From assembly GCA_964561705.1 (NCBI GenBank), contig CAZLQJ010000042.1, positions 1 to 17,232 on the forward strand: a stretch of DNA of 17,232 nucleotides. The letters are read 5' to 3'. The notes under the pieces were generated by a model. The model did no database searches, was not told the DNA's origin, and worked only from the letters and a program-made list of their open reading frames with translations. Position 1 is the stretch's first letter, and every line of letters begins with the position of its first letter. Source of the DNA: HGM12587 sp964561705. Lineage in GTDB: Bacteria > Bacillota > Clostridia > Lachnospirales > Lachnospiraceae. The position numbers and the translations under genes were made by a program. Positions 1 to 7,192 of this stretch are shown one piece after another.

Positions 1-1035
1 TTCCAGATAAATCTGACCGTCTGTAATGGAAATAACATTGGTCGGAATATAAGCAGAAACGTCTCCGGCCTGTGTTTCAATGATCGGCAGAGCCGTCAAG
101 GAACCGCCTCCAAGGTCATCATTTAACTTCGCAGCGCGTTCCAGAAGTCTGGAATGCAGATAGAAAACATCCCCCGGATAAGCCTCACGTCCAGGTGGAC
201 GTTTCAAAAGTAAAGACAGGGTACGGTAAGCAGCTGCATGTTTGGAAAGGTCATCATAAACCACCAAAACATCCTCACCGTTTTCCATCCATTCTTCGCC
301 GATAGCGCATCCTGCATACGGCGCAATATACTGTAACGGAGCCAGCTCACTGGCAGTGGAAGCAACCACTGTTGTATAGTCAAAAGCACCGTGATCTTCT
401 AAAGTTCTTACAATCGTTGCCACCGTAGAAGCCTTCTGACCAATGGCAACATAAATACATTTGACATTTTTGCCCTTCTGATTAATGATCGTATCAATGG
501 CAATGGCTGTCTTACCAGTCTGTCTATCGCCGATGATCAACTCACGCTGGCCTCTTCCGATTGGAATCATGGCATCAATGGCCTTAATTCCCGTCTGCAG
601 CGGTGTATCAACGGATTTACGGCTGATTACACCGGAAGCCACACGCTCGATCTGACGGAATTTTTCCGTATTGATCGGTCCTTTTCCATCAATCGGCTGT
701 CCCAGCGCATTGACCACTCGTCCGAGCATACAATCGCCTACCGGAACCTCCACTACGCGTCCGGTGGTCTTTACGGTATCGCCTTCACTAATATTTTTCT
801 GATCGCCTAACAAAACTGCACCGACATTGTCTTCCTCCAGGTTCAGCACCATGCCGTAAACATCGCCCGGGAACTCCAAAAGTTCTCCCTGCATGGCTTT
901 TTCCAGCCCATGAATACGGGCAATCCCATCTGCTACCTGGATCACCGTACCAACATCCGATACTTCCATCTGTCCGGCGTATTGTTTAATCTGTTCTTTA
1001 ATTACGGAACTAATTTCTTCCGGTCTTAAATTCAT
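1..1035 (-). CDS. atpA: F1Fo ATP synthase alpha subunit, partial (C-terminal end beyond left edge)
   Basis: Alpha subunit of the soluble F1 catalytic head, which makes or hydrolyses ATP at the cytoplasmic face of the membrane. I translated it from the ATG at 1033-1035, and the frame is open for 345 codons to the window edge; a full alpha subunit has about 500 residues, so roughly 160 are missing. An N-terminal beta-barrel region precedes the nucleotide-binding domain. Walker A GDRQTGKT lies at residues 169-176. The Walker B-like VLVVYDDLSKH lies around 256-266. The family stretch PGREAYPGDVFYLHSRLLER follows at 281-300. A GAGGG ribosome site lies about 10 bases upstream. It starts 35 bases after atpH, within the same operon. 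The alpha site is normally regulatory and non-catalytic. Identity is very secure. Confidence 0.97.
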   Translation of the reverse strand, partial: MNLRPEEISSVIKEQIKQYAGQMEVSDVGTVIQVADGIARIHGLEKAMQGELLEFPGDVYGMVLNLEEDNVGAVLLGDQKNISEGDTVKTTGRVVEVPVGDCMLGRVVNALGQPIDGKGPINTEKFRQIERVASGVISRKSVDTPLQTGIKAIDAMIPIGRGQRELIIGDRQTGKTAIAIDTIINQKGKNVKCIYVAIGQKASTVATIVRTLEDHGAFDYTTVVASTASELAPLQYIAPYAGCAIGEEWMENGEDVLVVYDDLSKHAAAYRTLSLLLKRPPGREAYPGDVFYLHSRLLERAAKLNDDLGGGSLTALPIIETQAGDVSAYIPTNVISITDGQIYLE

Positions 1036-1070
1036 AGAAACTTACACCCTCTTTCTTAAGTCTGCCCCGA

Positions 1071-1619
1071 TCACCCCACTGGAAGGGATGATAACTGCTT
1101 CGACAAACTCTTAAGCTTACTTTTTATGCTTGTATCCACGACCCGGTCACCCACACGGATCACCATGCCGCCAAGCAAGGTCTCATCGACTGTATAATTC
1201 ATCTCAAAAGCCTCATAAGCTGTAGTTTCCAACAGTCTCTTTTCCACGCTTTCCTTCTGACGGTCACTTAACGCTGCGGCAGTAGAAACATACGCCACAC
1301 CAATCTTTTTATATTCTTTCACCCGTCCGATGAAATATTCCAGTATCTTTTCTACCTCTGTAAAACGGTCCTTCTGTACCAGGATCATCAAAAATCCTGC
1401 AAATTCCTTTGAAAAATTCTCATCAAAGATCTTTTTCCCTGTTTTTAACTTTTCTTCTTTCACGATCTTCGGATGCCTCATGAACTTCACCAATTCATCC
1501 TCTTTACGAATGACTTCCAAAAAAGTTTTTGCTTCTTCAAAAAAAGCATCCACTTTTTCTTCTTCCAAAGCAAGCTCAAACAATGCATCCCCATATGTTT
1601 TGGATACTAGCTTTGCCAT
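1071..1619 (-). CDS. atpH: F1Fo ATP synthase delta subunit
   Basis: Delta subunit (OSCP homologue), part of the peripheral stalk that joins the top of F1 to the b subunits. The product has 182 residues, the usual family length. It opens with MAKLVSKTYGDALFELA, the typical N-terminal helical-domain signature. It carries the C-terminal motif LLGGMVIRVGDRVVDTSIKSK around residues 147-167, where family members have a GG-x-x-I-x-x-GD-x-x-D-x-S pattern. The ATG overlaps the end of atpF by 13 bases, so translation is probably coupled; only a weak GGTGAT-like ribosome site is seen upstream. It sits between atpF and atpA, as expected for this operon. Confidence 0.95.
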   Translation of the reverse strand: MAKLVSKTYGDALFELALEEEKVDAFFEEAKTFLEVIRKEDELVKFMRHPKIVKEEKLKTGKKIFDENFSKEFAGFLMILVQKDRFTEVEKILEYFIGRVKEYKKIGVAYVSTAAALSDRQKESVEKRLLETTAYEAFEMNYTVDETLLGGMVIRVGDRVVDTSIKSKLKSLSKQLSSLPVG

Positions 1620-2122
1620 GTGTCATCACCCATTTCTTTTAAGGTATCCTCGATCAGCTGATCCTTTGCCTCTTCAGTCATGGAAACAGCCACCATTTTT
1701 CCTGCCATCATCGTTGCAATGCTGACAACTTCTTTCTTCAGATCGTCCATGGCTTTTTTCTTTTCCAGTTCAATCTGCACATTTGCATTGGCAATCAGCC
1801 GCGCAGCCTCTTCTTTCGCCTCATCTAAAATGGCTTTTTCATTTTTCAGCGCACGTTTTCTCGCCTGACCTAAGATTTCTTCCACCTCAGCCTCTGCATT
1901 TTTGACTTTTTCGTCATATTCCGCTTTTAATTTCAGTGCGTCTTCTTTTTCCCTGTTTGCGGTATCCTTTGTTTCCTGCACCATTTCCTGACGTTTCTTT
2001 AACATATCACGTACAGGATCAAACAAAATGTAGGACAATGCCAGGAAGAGAACAAATACCGCGATCATTGACAGTACAATTTCAAAGAGCAGCTGGGCAT
2101 CCAGTCCGAATAATCTCTCCAA
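1607..2122 (-). CDS. atpF: F1Fo ATP synthase b subunit
   Basis: Subunit b, the membrane-anchored dimeric stator stalk. The product has 171 residues, normal for the family. One N-terminal membrane segment spans about residues 12-35 and ends in the typical SYILFDPVRDMLKKR turn. A long charged, Ala/Glu/Lys-rich helix then forms the coiled-coil stalk. The start is a TTG at 2120-2122, with an AGGAGG ribosome site 8 bases upstream; no in-frame ATG gives a complete membrane segment. It lies 34 bases after atpE and its 3' end overlaps atpH. Function and placement are standard; only the rare start codon is notable. Confidence 0.95.
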   Translation of the reverse strand: MERLFGLDAQLLFEIVLSMIAVFVLFLALSYILFDPVRDMLKKRQEMVQETKDTANREKEDALKLKAEYDEKVKNAEAEVEEILGQARKRALKNEKAILDEAKEEAARLIANANVQIELEKKKAMDDLKKEVVSIATMMAGKMVAVSMTEEAKDQLIEDTLKEMGDDTWQS

Positions 2123-2156
2123 AACACCGCCTCCTCTCTATTCGTCTTTTCAAAGA

Positions 2157-2426
2157 TTAGCTTAATCCACCAAGTAAAGGCTGTACGAATAATAAGATCA
2201 GGGCAACTACGAGAGAATAAAGACCTGTGGTTTCCGCAACGGCCTGTCCTAAAAGCATAGTAGAAGTAATTTCTGATTTTGCACCCGGATTTTTACCAAC
2301 TGCATTTGTAGCCATACCTGCTGCAAAACCCTGTCCAATCGCAGGACCGATACCAGCGATCATTGCAATTCCTGCACCAATTGCTGAGCAAGCCAAAATT
2401 AAACCTTCGTTTGTAATCTGTGTCAT
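2157..2426 (-). CDS. atpE: F1Fo ATP synthase c subunit, Na+-type ligand set
   Basis: Subunit c, the two-helix proteolipid that forms the rotor ring. The product has 89 residues, with helices at about 8-38 and 53-83 joined by a polar loop around residues 41-51. The ion-carrying carboxylate is Glu65. The surrounding residues, Pro28, Gln32, Val63, Glu65, Thr66, Thr67 and Tyr70, match position for position those coordinating Na+ in the Ilyobacter tartaricus ring, except that Ser66 there is Thr here. Proton-type rings usually lack this Gln and Ser/Thr pair. A strong AGGAGG site precedes the ATG. It follows atpB by 24 bases. The identity is secure; the sodium specificity is inferred from ligand residues. 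Confidence 0.96.
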   Translation of the reverse strand: MTQITNEGLILACSAIGAGIAMIAGIGPAIGQGFAAGMATNAVGKNPGAKSEITSTMLLGQAVAETTGLYSLVVALILLFVQPLLGGLS

Positions 2427-2450
2427 AATAATTTCCTCCTAAATTTCATC

Positions 2451-3176
2451 TTATAATTTTTCACTAATATAAACCATAGTTAACATACTAAATACATAAG
2501 CCTGTATACAGCCTGAAAACAGATCGAAGTACACATGCAGCGCAGCAGGAACTCCAATCTTAAAAAGCAGCGGTACCATTGCATAATACAAAGAAACGAT
2601 TACAGTTCCTGATAAAATGTTACCGAACAGACGCAGCCCCAAAGAAAACGGAGCGGCGATCTCACCGATCAGGTTGATCGGGAATAAAAATGCAACAGGC
2701 TCAAACAGGCTGGTCACTGCACCAAACTTGTTATTTTTCACATTCTGATACTGAACGATCAAGAATGTCATCAAGCCCAGTGGTAACGTCACACCAAAGT
2801 CTGCCGTAGGCGATCTCAAACCAAAAATACCGGAAATATTACTCAGAAGAATGAATATAAAAATCGTTCCGATATAATTGACAAATCTGCCGCCATTGCT
2901 TCCCATAATGCCCTCAACCATATTTTCCAGCATTTCAATGGCAACTTCTGCAAAACTCTGCAGCATCCCGGGCGTTTCATCCGGTGCTTTCAGATTTGCC
3001 CTGATCAAACATGCGGCCAATATGATTACAGCTATGATGAGCAACATATTGACATGAGTCGTCGTGATCCATAGTTCCTGACCAAACAGTTCCAGTTTAA
3101 TCAAACCGTGAATCATGAAATCTGCGCTCTGCCCACTCGCCAAAATCAAATTCGTCATCGTCATCAATGATGGCAT
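2451..3176 (-). CDS. atpB: F1Fo ATP synthase a subunit
   Basis: Subunit a, the membrane stator that holds the ion half-channels against the c-ring. I chose the ATG at 3174-3176 (protein MPSLMTM, 241 residues) because a strong GGAAGGAGG site lies 8 bases upstream; the frame is open to 3197, but that longer start would lie upstream of the ribosome site. Several hydrophobic segments are evident. The essential stator arginine is Arg182 in GLRLFGNILSG, and the helix before it contains the usual NLIGEIAAPFSLGLR. The first 80 bases overlap the 3' end of atpI in another frame. An alternative shorter start at the ATG ending at 3116 would avoid most of the overlap but lacks a good ribosome site. Confidence 0.95.
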   Translation of the reverse strand: MPSLMTMTNLILASGQSADFMIHGLIKLELFGQELWITTTHVNMLLIIAVIILAACLIRANLKAPDETPGMLQSFAEVAIEMLENMVEGIMGSNGGRFVNYIGTIFIFILLSNISGIFGLRSPTADFGVTLPLGLMTFLIVQYQNVKNNKFGAVTSLFEPVAFLFPINLIGEIAAPFSLGLRLFGNILSGTVIVSLYYAMVPLLFKIGVPAALHVYFDLFSGCIQAYVFSMLTMVYISEKL

Positions 3177-3594
3177 TTTCACATCCTCCTTCCTCAATTT
3201 TTAAAATCAGATTGATTGATTTATGAACAAACGGCTGTGTATAAGCCGCTGCCTTCAATGTCATAATCCCCAAAAAACAAGAAAGAATATTTCCAATCCG
3301 AAAATAAGCCAATGCAACCATCGCTGCTGCAACTCCAAAATAACGCAAAACAGCACTGCTTCTGACACTTTTTCTAGCATACTCTTCATCCCAGCACAAC
3401 GCCTGGTCGAGATTATGTGCCATGTGAACGGTCAGCACCATGGCAATGATTACCCCAAACAAAATCCCTATAGAATAGGAAATCCTGTCTTTTACAAATA
3501 ACATGCCCACAGCCTCAAACAGTATTCCAAAAATCAGGATTCCGATGAAAAGTTCCAAAACAGTCCGCTTCAAGCTATCCATCTTTTCTATCAT
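3097..3594 (-). CDS. atpI: ATP synthase subunit I-like membrane protein
   Basis: A small integral membrane protein in the position of AtpI, upstream of atpB; family members are thought to assist assembly of the c-ring or Fo. Four hydrophobic segments are visible (about residues 11-32, 36-57, 83-103 and 105-122 of the chosen product), followed by a short amphipathic helix and an acidic tail with DDDDEFDFGEW. The start is ambiguous. The upstream AAGGAGG abuts the ATG at 3609, which is too close, and lies 15 bases from the ATG at 3594, which I chose; 165 residues result. It overlaps atpZ by 20 bases and atpB by 80 bases, so its translation is probably coupled to both. Sequence similarity in this family is low; the assignment rests on topology and context. 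Confidence 0.75.
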   Translation of the reverse strand: MIEKMDSLKRTVLELFIGILIFGILFEAVGMLFVKDRISYSIGILFGVIIAMVLTVHMAHNLDQALCWDEEYARKSVRSSAVLRYFGVAAAMVALAYFRIGNILSCFLGIMTLKAAAYTQPFVHKSINLILKIEEGGCENAIIDDDDEFDFGEWAERRFHDSRFD

Positions 3595-3817
3595 TTTTCT
3601 TTTTGTCATCCTCCTTATAAATCGCAGCAACCATGACATAGACATTTCTCATACCGGCCAGCGCCCCCAGAAAAAACAGGGGAACAAATGCCGGAAAAGA
3701 AAACTGCTTTTCTATAAAAAGTCCCAGCATACAGCACAAAAAAATAGGGACCAGCATGGAAATACCCACCTGCGAAATCATAGCTAATGATTTATAAACG
3801 CTCTTTTTGTACCCCAT
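3575..3817 (-). CDS. atpZ: AtpZ/AtpI-family two-helix protein
   Basis: First gene of the ATP synthase operon. The product has 80 residues with two membrane helices (about 11-34 and 41-66), the second containing the family-like pattern FFLGALAGMRNVYVM. A highly charged Lys/Asp tail (KEDDKKKNDRKDG) follows. This matches the small AtpZ-type proteins often encoded ahead of AtpI and linked to Mg2+ or Fo assembly roles in other bacteria. GAGAGGG lies 8 bases before the ATG. The role here is inferred from position and topology, not from any catalytic motif. Confidence 0.72.
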   Translation of the reverse strand: MGYKKSVYKSLAMISQVGISMLVPIFLCCMLGLFIEKQFSFPAFVPLFFLGALAGMRNVYVMVAAIYKEDDKKKNDRKDG

Positions 3818-3850
3818 GACAAAGTCCCTCTCAATTACTATACTGATGTC

Positions 3851-3879
3851 ATTTTAATCTATTTTTTTTCAAAAGTCTA
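3851..3879 (-). promoter_or_regulatory. Candidate promoter of the ATP synthase operon
   Basis: Reading the minus strand, TAGACT (3879-3874), a 17-base spacer and TAAAAT (3856-3851) resemble a SigA-type promoter (4/6 and 5/6 matches). It would start transcription about 25-30 bases before atpZ. The surrounding DNA is very AT-rich, so chance matches are likely. Confidence 0.4.
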
Positions 3880-4025
3880 CAAGAAAAAAATTACAAAACT
3901 ATAAACTTTCTAAAAAGTTCATATCAGATGACATTTTAAGTCTTTCTCAGGAGATTCTTACTCTGAAAGAAGTGATTCGGGATATTTTAAATATTCCAGA
4001 ACAGCCGGAAATAGCGAACCCCCGT

Positions 4026-4060
4026 AAAAAATACCGCTTCCACAGCCATGGAAGCGGTAT
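4026..4060 (-). terminator. Intrinsic terminator after fucU
   Basis: A perfect 12-base stem, ATACCGCTTCCA paired with TGGAAGCGGTAT, encloses the 6-base loop at 4043-4048. On the minus strand it is followed by a run of six T (4031-4026). It begins 12 bases after the fucU stop and closes the sugar operon before the ATP synthase promoter. Confidence 0.9.
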
Positions 4061-4072
4061 GACTCATTTGCC

Positions 4073-4519
4073 TTATTCTACGACAACGCCTTTCTGGAGC
4101 ATCACATTTGCATAAATTGCTTTTTCACCGGTTGCGATGATACAATAAGCTTCTTTTGCTTCATCGTAGAATTTAAATCTTTCGATATTTCCTACGCAGT
4201 CTGCTCCTCTGTCATCATGTTTTTTGATGATTTCTTTGTAAGTATCCCAGATTGGAGTTTCTACCTTACCTACATCTCCAGGCATTAATTCCATCAGGTT
4301 CACTGGTTTTTCTACATAAGTATCCAGTGGAAATACTTTTAAGATCGCATCCAAAATTTCTGGAACACCATGTCCGTCACAACGGATCACAATGGCATTT
4401 TTGCCCATGGATTCTGACGGGAAATTTCCATCTGCAATAACCAGACGGTCACTGTGTCCCATTTCACATAATACCTTTAATAATTCTGGTGATAAAATCT
4501 GTGGAATACCTTTTAACAT
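4073..4519 (-). CDS. fucU: L-fucose mutarotase (RbsD/FucU family)
   Basis: Cytoplasmic mutarotase that interconverts alpha and beta anomers of L-fucose (RbsD does the same for ribose), giving the isomerase its preferred form. The product has 148 residues, close to the family's roughly 140. The N-terminus MLKGIPQILSPELLKVL followed by EMGHSDRLVIADGNFP aligns well with E. coli FucU, with conserved His22 and Asp30. The C-terminal ERFKFYDEAKEAYCIIATGE and YANVMLQKGV segments are also typical. The motif set and the nearby fucI favour FucU over RbsD. AGGGGG lies 8 bases upstream of the ATG. It is the last gene of the importer operon, 45 bases after the second binding protein and just before a terminator. 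Confidence 0.9.
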   Translation of the reverse strand: MLKGIPQILSPELLKVLCEMGHSDRLVIADGNFPSESMGKNAIVIRCDGHGVPEILDAILKVFPLDTYVEKPVNLMELMPGDVGKVETPIWDTYKEIIKKHDDRGADCVGNIERFKFYDEAKEAYCIIATGEKAIYANVMLQKGVVVE

Positions 4520-4564
4520 TATAAAATCCCCCTATTTTTTATATTATCAGCCGCGCTGACTCTT

Positions 4565-5725
4565 TTAATGTTCTAACAGTCCCAAAACCTCTTCACTGTT
4601 TACATTGGAGCTGTCCACCCAAAGGTGATCTGTATAGATTGTTTCTGCGTTACTCATACCGCAAATGCTGCGGGCTGCTGCGATCACAGTGGCATATCCC
4701 ATATGATACGGATCCTGGGCTACTGTCCCCAACACCAGTCCATTTTCTACCGCATCCGCAATCTTATCGCTTAGGTCAAATCCTACGATCTGAAAATTAC
4801 GCACTTTCATATTTTTCGCATAATCAATGACCATTTCTGTCGTTTCCATATCTGTACAGATAATACCTGAAAGATCCGGATGTTTTTCCAGAAGTTCATC
4901 CAAAATCACATCTTCCTCCCGATCATCCTGTGCCAGATATACGACATCCACAAAACGCAGATCCTTGTTTGCATACTTTTCTGCCAATTCATTGGTTATG
5001 GCACGATAACGATCTTGTCCCGTCTGTTTTAAAGAGTTATGAACGATGACAGCAATCTTTCCTCTATAATTTACTGCATTAAACATTTTTGCCGCCGCCT
5101 CTGCAGAAGCCGCCATATTATCTGAGGCAATCAGAGAGGACGTTGTCTGTTCCTCATCTGTGGTATCAAAGGCAATCAGATCTATGCCGTTATTTTTCGC
5201 CATCTGCATCTGCGTTTTACATGCTGACGAATCTGTAAATGCAATGCAAAGTGCATCCGGTGCCTTATCCAGGAACTGGTCAATGATATTGATCTGATCC
5301 ACAACACTTTCTTTTTTCGGAGCATCAAAGGAAAGACTCATTTTTTCTTTTCCTGTGTAACCTAGTGCCGCATTTAAATCCGAAATCGCCTGCACTGCAC
5401 CTTTTTTCAGCAGCTCATAAAAATCGCTGCCGGAATTTGTCGCAATCATAGCAATCTCTATGCCGGCCTCCAAAGGAATTCCTTCCGGATCCAGATAATC
5501 AACGCCATTCATAAGCAGGGATGCCTTTTCTACACTCGCACTCTCATCCGCTTCCTCTGTATTTTCATCCTCAACTTCAGAATCCTCTTCCGTCGTCTCA
5601 GTGCCCTCATCCGGTGATACAGTTTCCACGGTTTCCTGTGATGTTGTCTTTTTGATTTCCCCGCAACCGCTTAAAACCACTGCTGCACACAATGCCAATA
5701 TATAGAACTTAGATAATTTTACCAT
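4565..5725 (-). CDS. Second sugar-binding lipoprotein (Peripla_BP_4-type) of the importer operon
   Basis: Extracytoplasmic binding protein tethered as a lipoprotein. The signal peptide ends in a lipobox VLSGC with Cys21. A strongly acidic Glu/Asp/Thr-rich linker spans about residues 30-68. A two-lobed LacI/RbsB-like sugar-binding fold follows, with segments such as IAMIATNSGSDFYELLKKGA, PDALCIAFTDS, IDLIAFDTT and NFQIVGFDLSD. The product has 386 residues. It is quite diverged from the other binding protein just upstream, so it is not a recent duplicate. AAGG lies about 9 bases before the ATG. It lies between the first binding protein and fucU and may have its own promoter. The ligand is unknown: fucose, another anomer or a related sugar are possible. 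A sensory role rather than transport cannot be excluded. Confidence 0.85.
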   Translation of the reverse strand: MVKLSKFYILALCAAVVLSGCGEIKKTTSQETVETVSPDEGTETTEEDSEVEDENTEEADESASVEKASLLMNGVDYLDPEGIPLEAGIEIAMIATNSGSDFYELLKKGAVQAISDLNAALGYTGKEKMSLSFDAPKKESVVDQINIIDQFLDKAPDALCIAFTDSSACKTQMQMAKNNGIDLIAFDTTDEEQTTSSLIASDNMAASAEAAAKMFNAVNYRGKIAVIVHNSLKQTGQDRYRAITNELAEKYANKDLRFVDVVYLAQDDREEDVILDELLEKHPDLSGIICTDMETTEMVIDYAKNMKVRNFQIVGFDLSDKIADAVENGLVLGTVAQDPYHMGYATVIAAARSICGMSNAETIYTDHLWVDSSNVNSEEVLGLLEH

Positions 5726-5762
5726 ATTTTCTACCTTCTTTCAATTTCTGAAACCAATAAAG

Positions 5763-5768
5763 ATTATA
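5763..5768 (-). promoter_or_regulatory. Possible internal -10 element before the second binding protein
   Basis: A perfect TATAAT on the minus strand lies 38 bases upstream of the second binding-protein start. No good -35 is found at the right distance (ATAGAA at 17 bases), and the region is AT-rich, so this is weak unless an activator is involved. Confidence 0.25.
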
Positions 5769-5824
5769 CACGAAAATTATAAAAATTCTATGGTTATTTC
5801 CATCCAAATTACTTAATTTTTTCT

Positions 5825-5850
5825 GAAGGTCTGCAAAGTGGCAGATCTTC
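5825..5850 (-). other. Intergenic stem-loop between the two binding-protein genes
   Basis: GAAGATCTGC and GCAGACCTTC on the minus strand form a 10-base stem with one A/C mismatch and a 6-base loop. No T run follows on either strand, so it is not a classical terminator; it may stabilise or regulate the transcript. Confidence 0.45.
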
Positions 5851-5874
5851 GGATCTCAAAGTTCCTATAATTGA

Positions 5875-5903
5875 AGAAGGGATCGGAAAATCCGATCCCT
5901 TCT
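5875..5903 (-). terminator. Strong hairpin after the first binding protein, possible partial terminator or mRNA stabiliser
   Basis: A perfect 13-base stem, AGAAGGGATCGGA paired with TCCGATCCCTTCT, encloses a 3-base loop. It starts about 37 bases after the stop of the first binding-protein gene. The following minus-strand bases, TCAATTATAG, are only modestly T-rich, so read-through is expected. Such stems after binding-protein genes commonly protect the upstream message and lower downstream expression. Confidence 0.6.
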
Positions 5904-5940
5904 GATTATCGCAATTTACTATAAAATCTTATATTAAGAA

Positions 5941-7089
5941 TTAGTCGTAAAGGTTTGGAGCGATGCTGTCATCTGTCATGTTTGTAGTGTCATACCAGTA
6001 ACCGTTCATTGGCATATCAGCTACTTCTTCACCCTGGCAGATTGCATATAATGTTTTGATACATTCGTAACCCTGCATTAATGGAGACTGTGTTACAGAA
6101 CCGATGAAGATACCAGCGTTGATAGCTTCTTTCTGTGGTGTACCAGCATCGAAACCTGCTGCTACGATACCTGTTGCTGGGTCTGCGCTTAATACGTTAA
6201 GAGTTTCGTTAGCACCTACAACACCTTCAGCTGTAACCTGGTTAGAACCGAAGATAGCGATTGTATCAGCTTTTGACATGATACCAGAAGCGATGATTGT
6301 AGATTCTGCTACTGTTGTCTGTGAAGGAACACCTACTTCGATGATAACATCTGCTGTAGCTTCGTCACCTTTATCTGTGCAAGCGTTTACATAGAATTCG
6401 TTACCAACTACTGCAACTGTTTTTCCATCAGCTGTGATGAGTTCGATCATTTTGTTGATGAAACCAAGACCACGATCCTGGATGTTCTGAGCTGTAGCAT
6501 CCTGGTTAACTTCACCGATACGTACCTGAGCGTCAGCAGAAGCTGCTGCAATCTTATCTTTGATTACTGGGTACATATTTTCAGCTGCACAAGCACCTGC
6601 TGCAAGGTTGTCTGTTGCTACTGTAGCATATACAGATCCTTCTGGAGCATCTGGAACACCTGTATCGAAGCATACTACTGGGATACCTTTGTCTTTTGCT
6701 GTCTGAAGAGAAGCAAGAACTGATGTTGTATCACAAGCTGCTAAACCAATTCCGTTTGGAGCTGCTTCGATTGCTGCGTCAAGCATGTTAACCTGGTCAG
6801 CGATATCAGATTCTGTAGCTGGTCCGTTAGCGTTTGCTGTTACGCCTAATTCTTCACAAGCCTGGTTGATACCTGTAACAGCTGCCTGCCAGTATGTAGA
6901 CTGGAAAGATTTAACGATAACTTCGAAGTGTAAATCTGTTGCTGCTGCATCTGCTGTGTTGTCTGCTGCATCATCTGCTGTTGCATCATTGTTTGGAGCA
7001 TCATCTGCTGGTGCATCTGTTCCGCCACAAGCTACTAAAGAAAATGTCATAGCTGAGCCGAGTAAGAGTGCTAAAAGTTTCTTTTTCAT
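5941..7089 (-). CDS. Sugar ABC transporter substrate-binding lipoprotein (CUT2/RbsB type)
   Basis: Primary binding protein of the importer. The signal peptide of about 20 residues ends in a lipobox SLVAC with Cys21, followed by an Ala/Asp/Asn low-complexity linker to about residue 51. The periplasmic-binding fold then shows LHFEVIVKSFQSTYWQAAVT, an early strand-helix motif of the RbsB/XylF class, and later GIPVVCFDTGVPDA, TIAIFGSNQVTAEG and GIVAAGFDAGTPQK. The product has 382 residues. A strong AAGGAGG site lies 8 bases before the ATG. It is separated from the upstream permease gene by 103 bases and followed by a strong hairpin, an arrangement often giving binding proteins higher expression than the membrane parts. 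With fucI and fucU nearby, L-fucose is the likely ligand, but this is inferred. Confidence 0.92.
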   Translation of the reverse strand: MKKKLLALLLGSAMTFSLVACGGTDAPADDAPNNDATADDAADNTADAAATDLHFEVIVKSFQSTYWQAAVTGINQACEELGVTANANGPATESDIADQVNMLDAAIEAAPNGIGLAACDTTSVLASLQTAKDKGIPVVCFDTGVPDAPEGSVYATVATDNLAAGACAAENMYPVIKDKIAAASADAQVRIGEVNQDATAQNIQDRGLGFINKMIELITADGKTVAVVGNEFYVNACTDKGDEATADVIIEVGVPSQTTVAESTIIASGIMSKADTIAIFGSNQVTAEGVVGANETLNVLSADPATGIVAAGFDAGTPQKEAINAGIFIGSVTQSPLMQGYECIKTLYAICQGEEVADMPMNGYWYDTTNMTDDSIAPNLYD

Positions 7090-7163
7090 TTTTGTTTCCT
7101 CCTTAAAAATGAATATAAAAATTAATTTATATGATGTCTTTCCGACACATATTCACTGGTTAC

Positions 7164-7192
7164 ATTTTACCTCATTTGAGGCATAAAAGCAA
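7164..7192 (-). promoter_or_regulatory. Possible internal promoter before the first binding protein
   Basis: On the minus strand, TTGCTT (7192-7187), a 17-base spacer and TAAAAT (7169-7164) form a weak SigA-like pair starting right after the permease stop codon. It would leave a leader of about 70 bases and could boost binding-protein expression. Confidence 0.3.

Noticed and set aside
3223..3787. Plus-strand open frames across the atpI/atpZ region
   Set aside because: They are antisense readings of atpI and atpZ, lack ribosome sites and have no domain-like sequence.
6846..7028. Minus-strand open frame rich in Met and Gln
   Set aside because: It is an out-of-frame reading of the Ala/Asp-rich linker and adjacent part of the first binding protein, not a gene.
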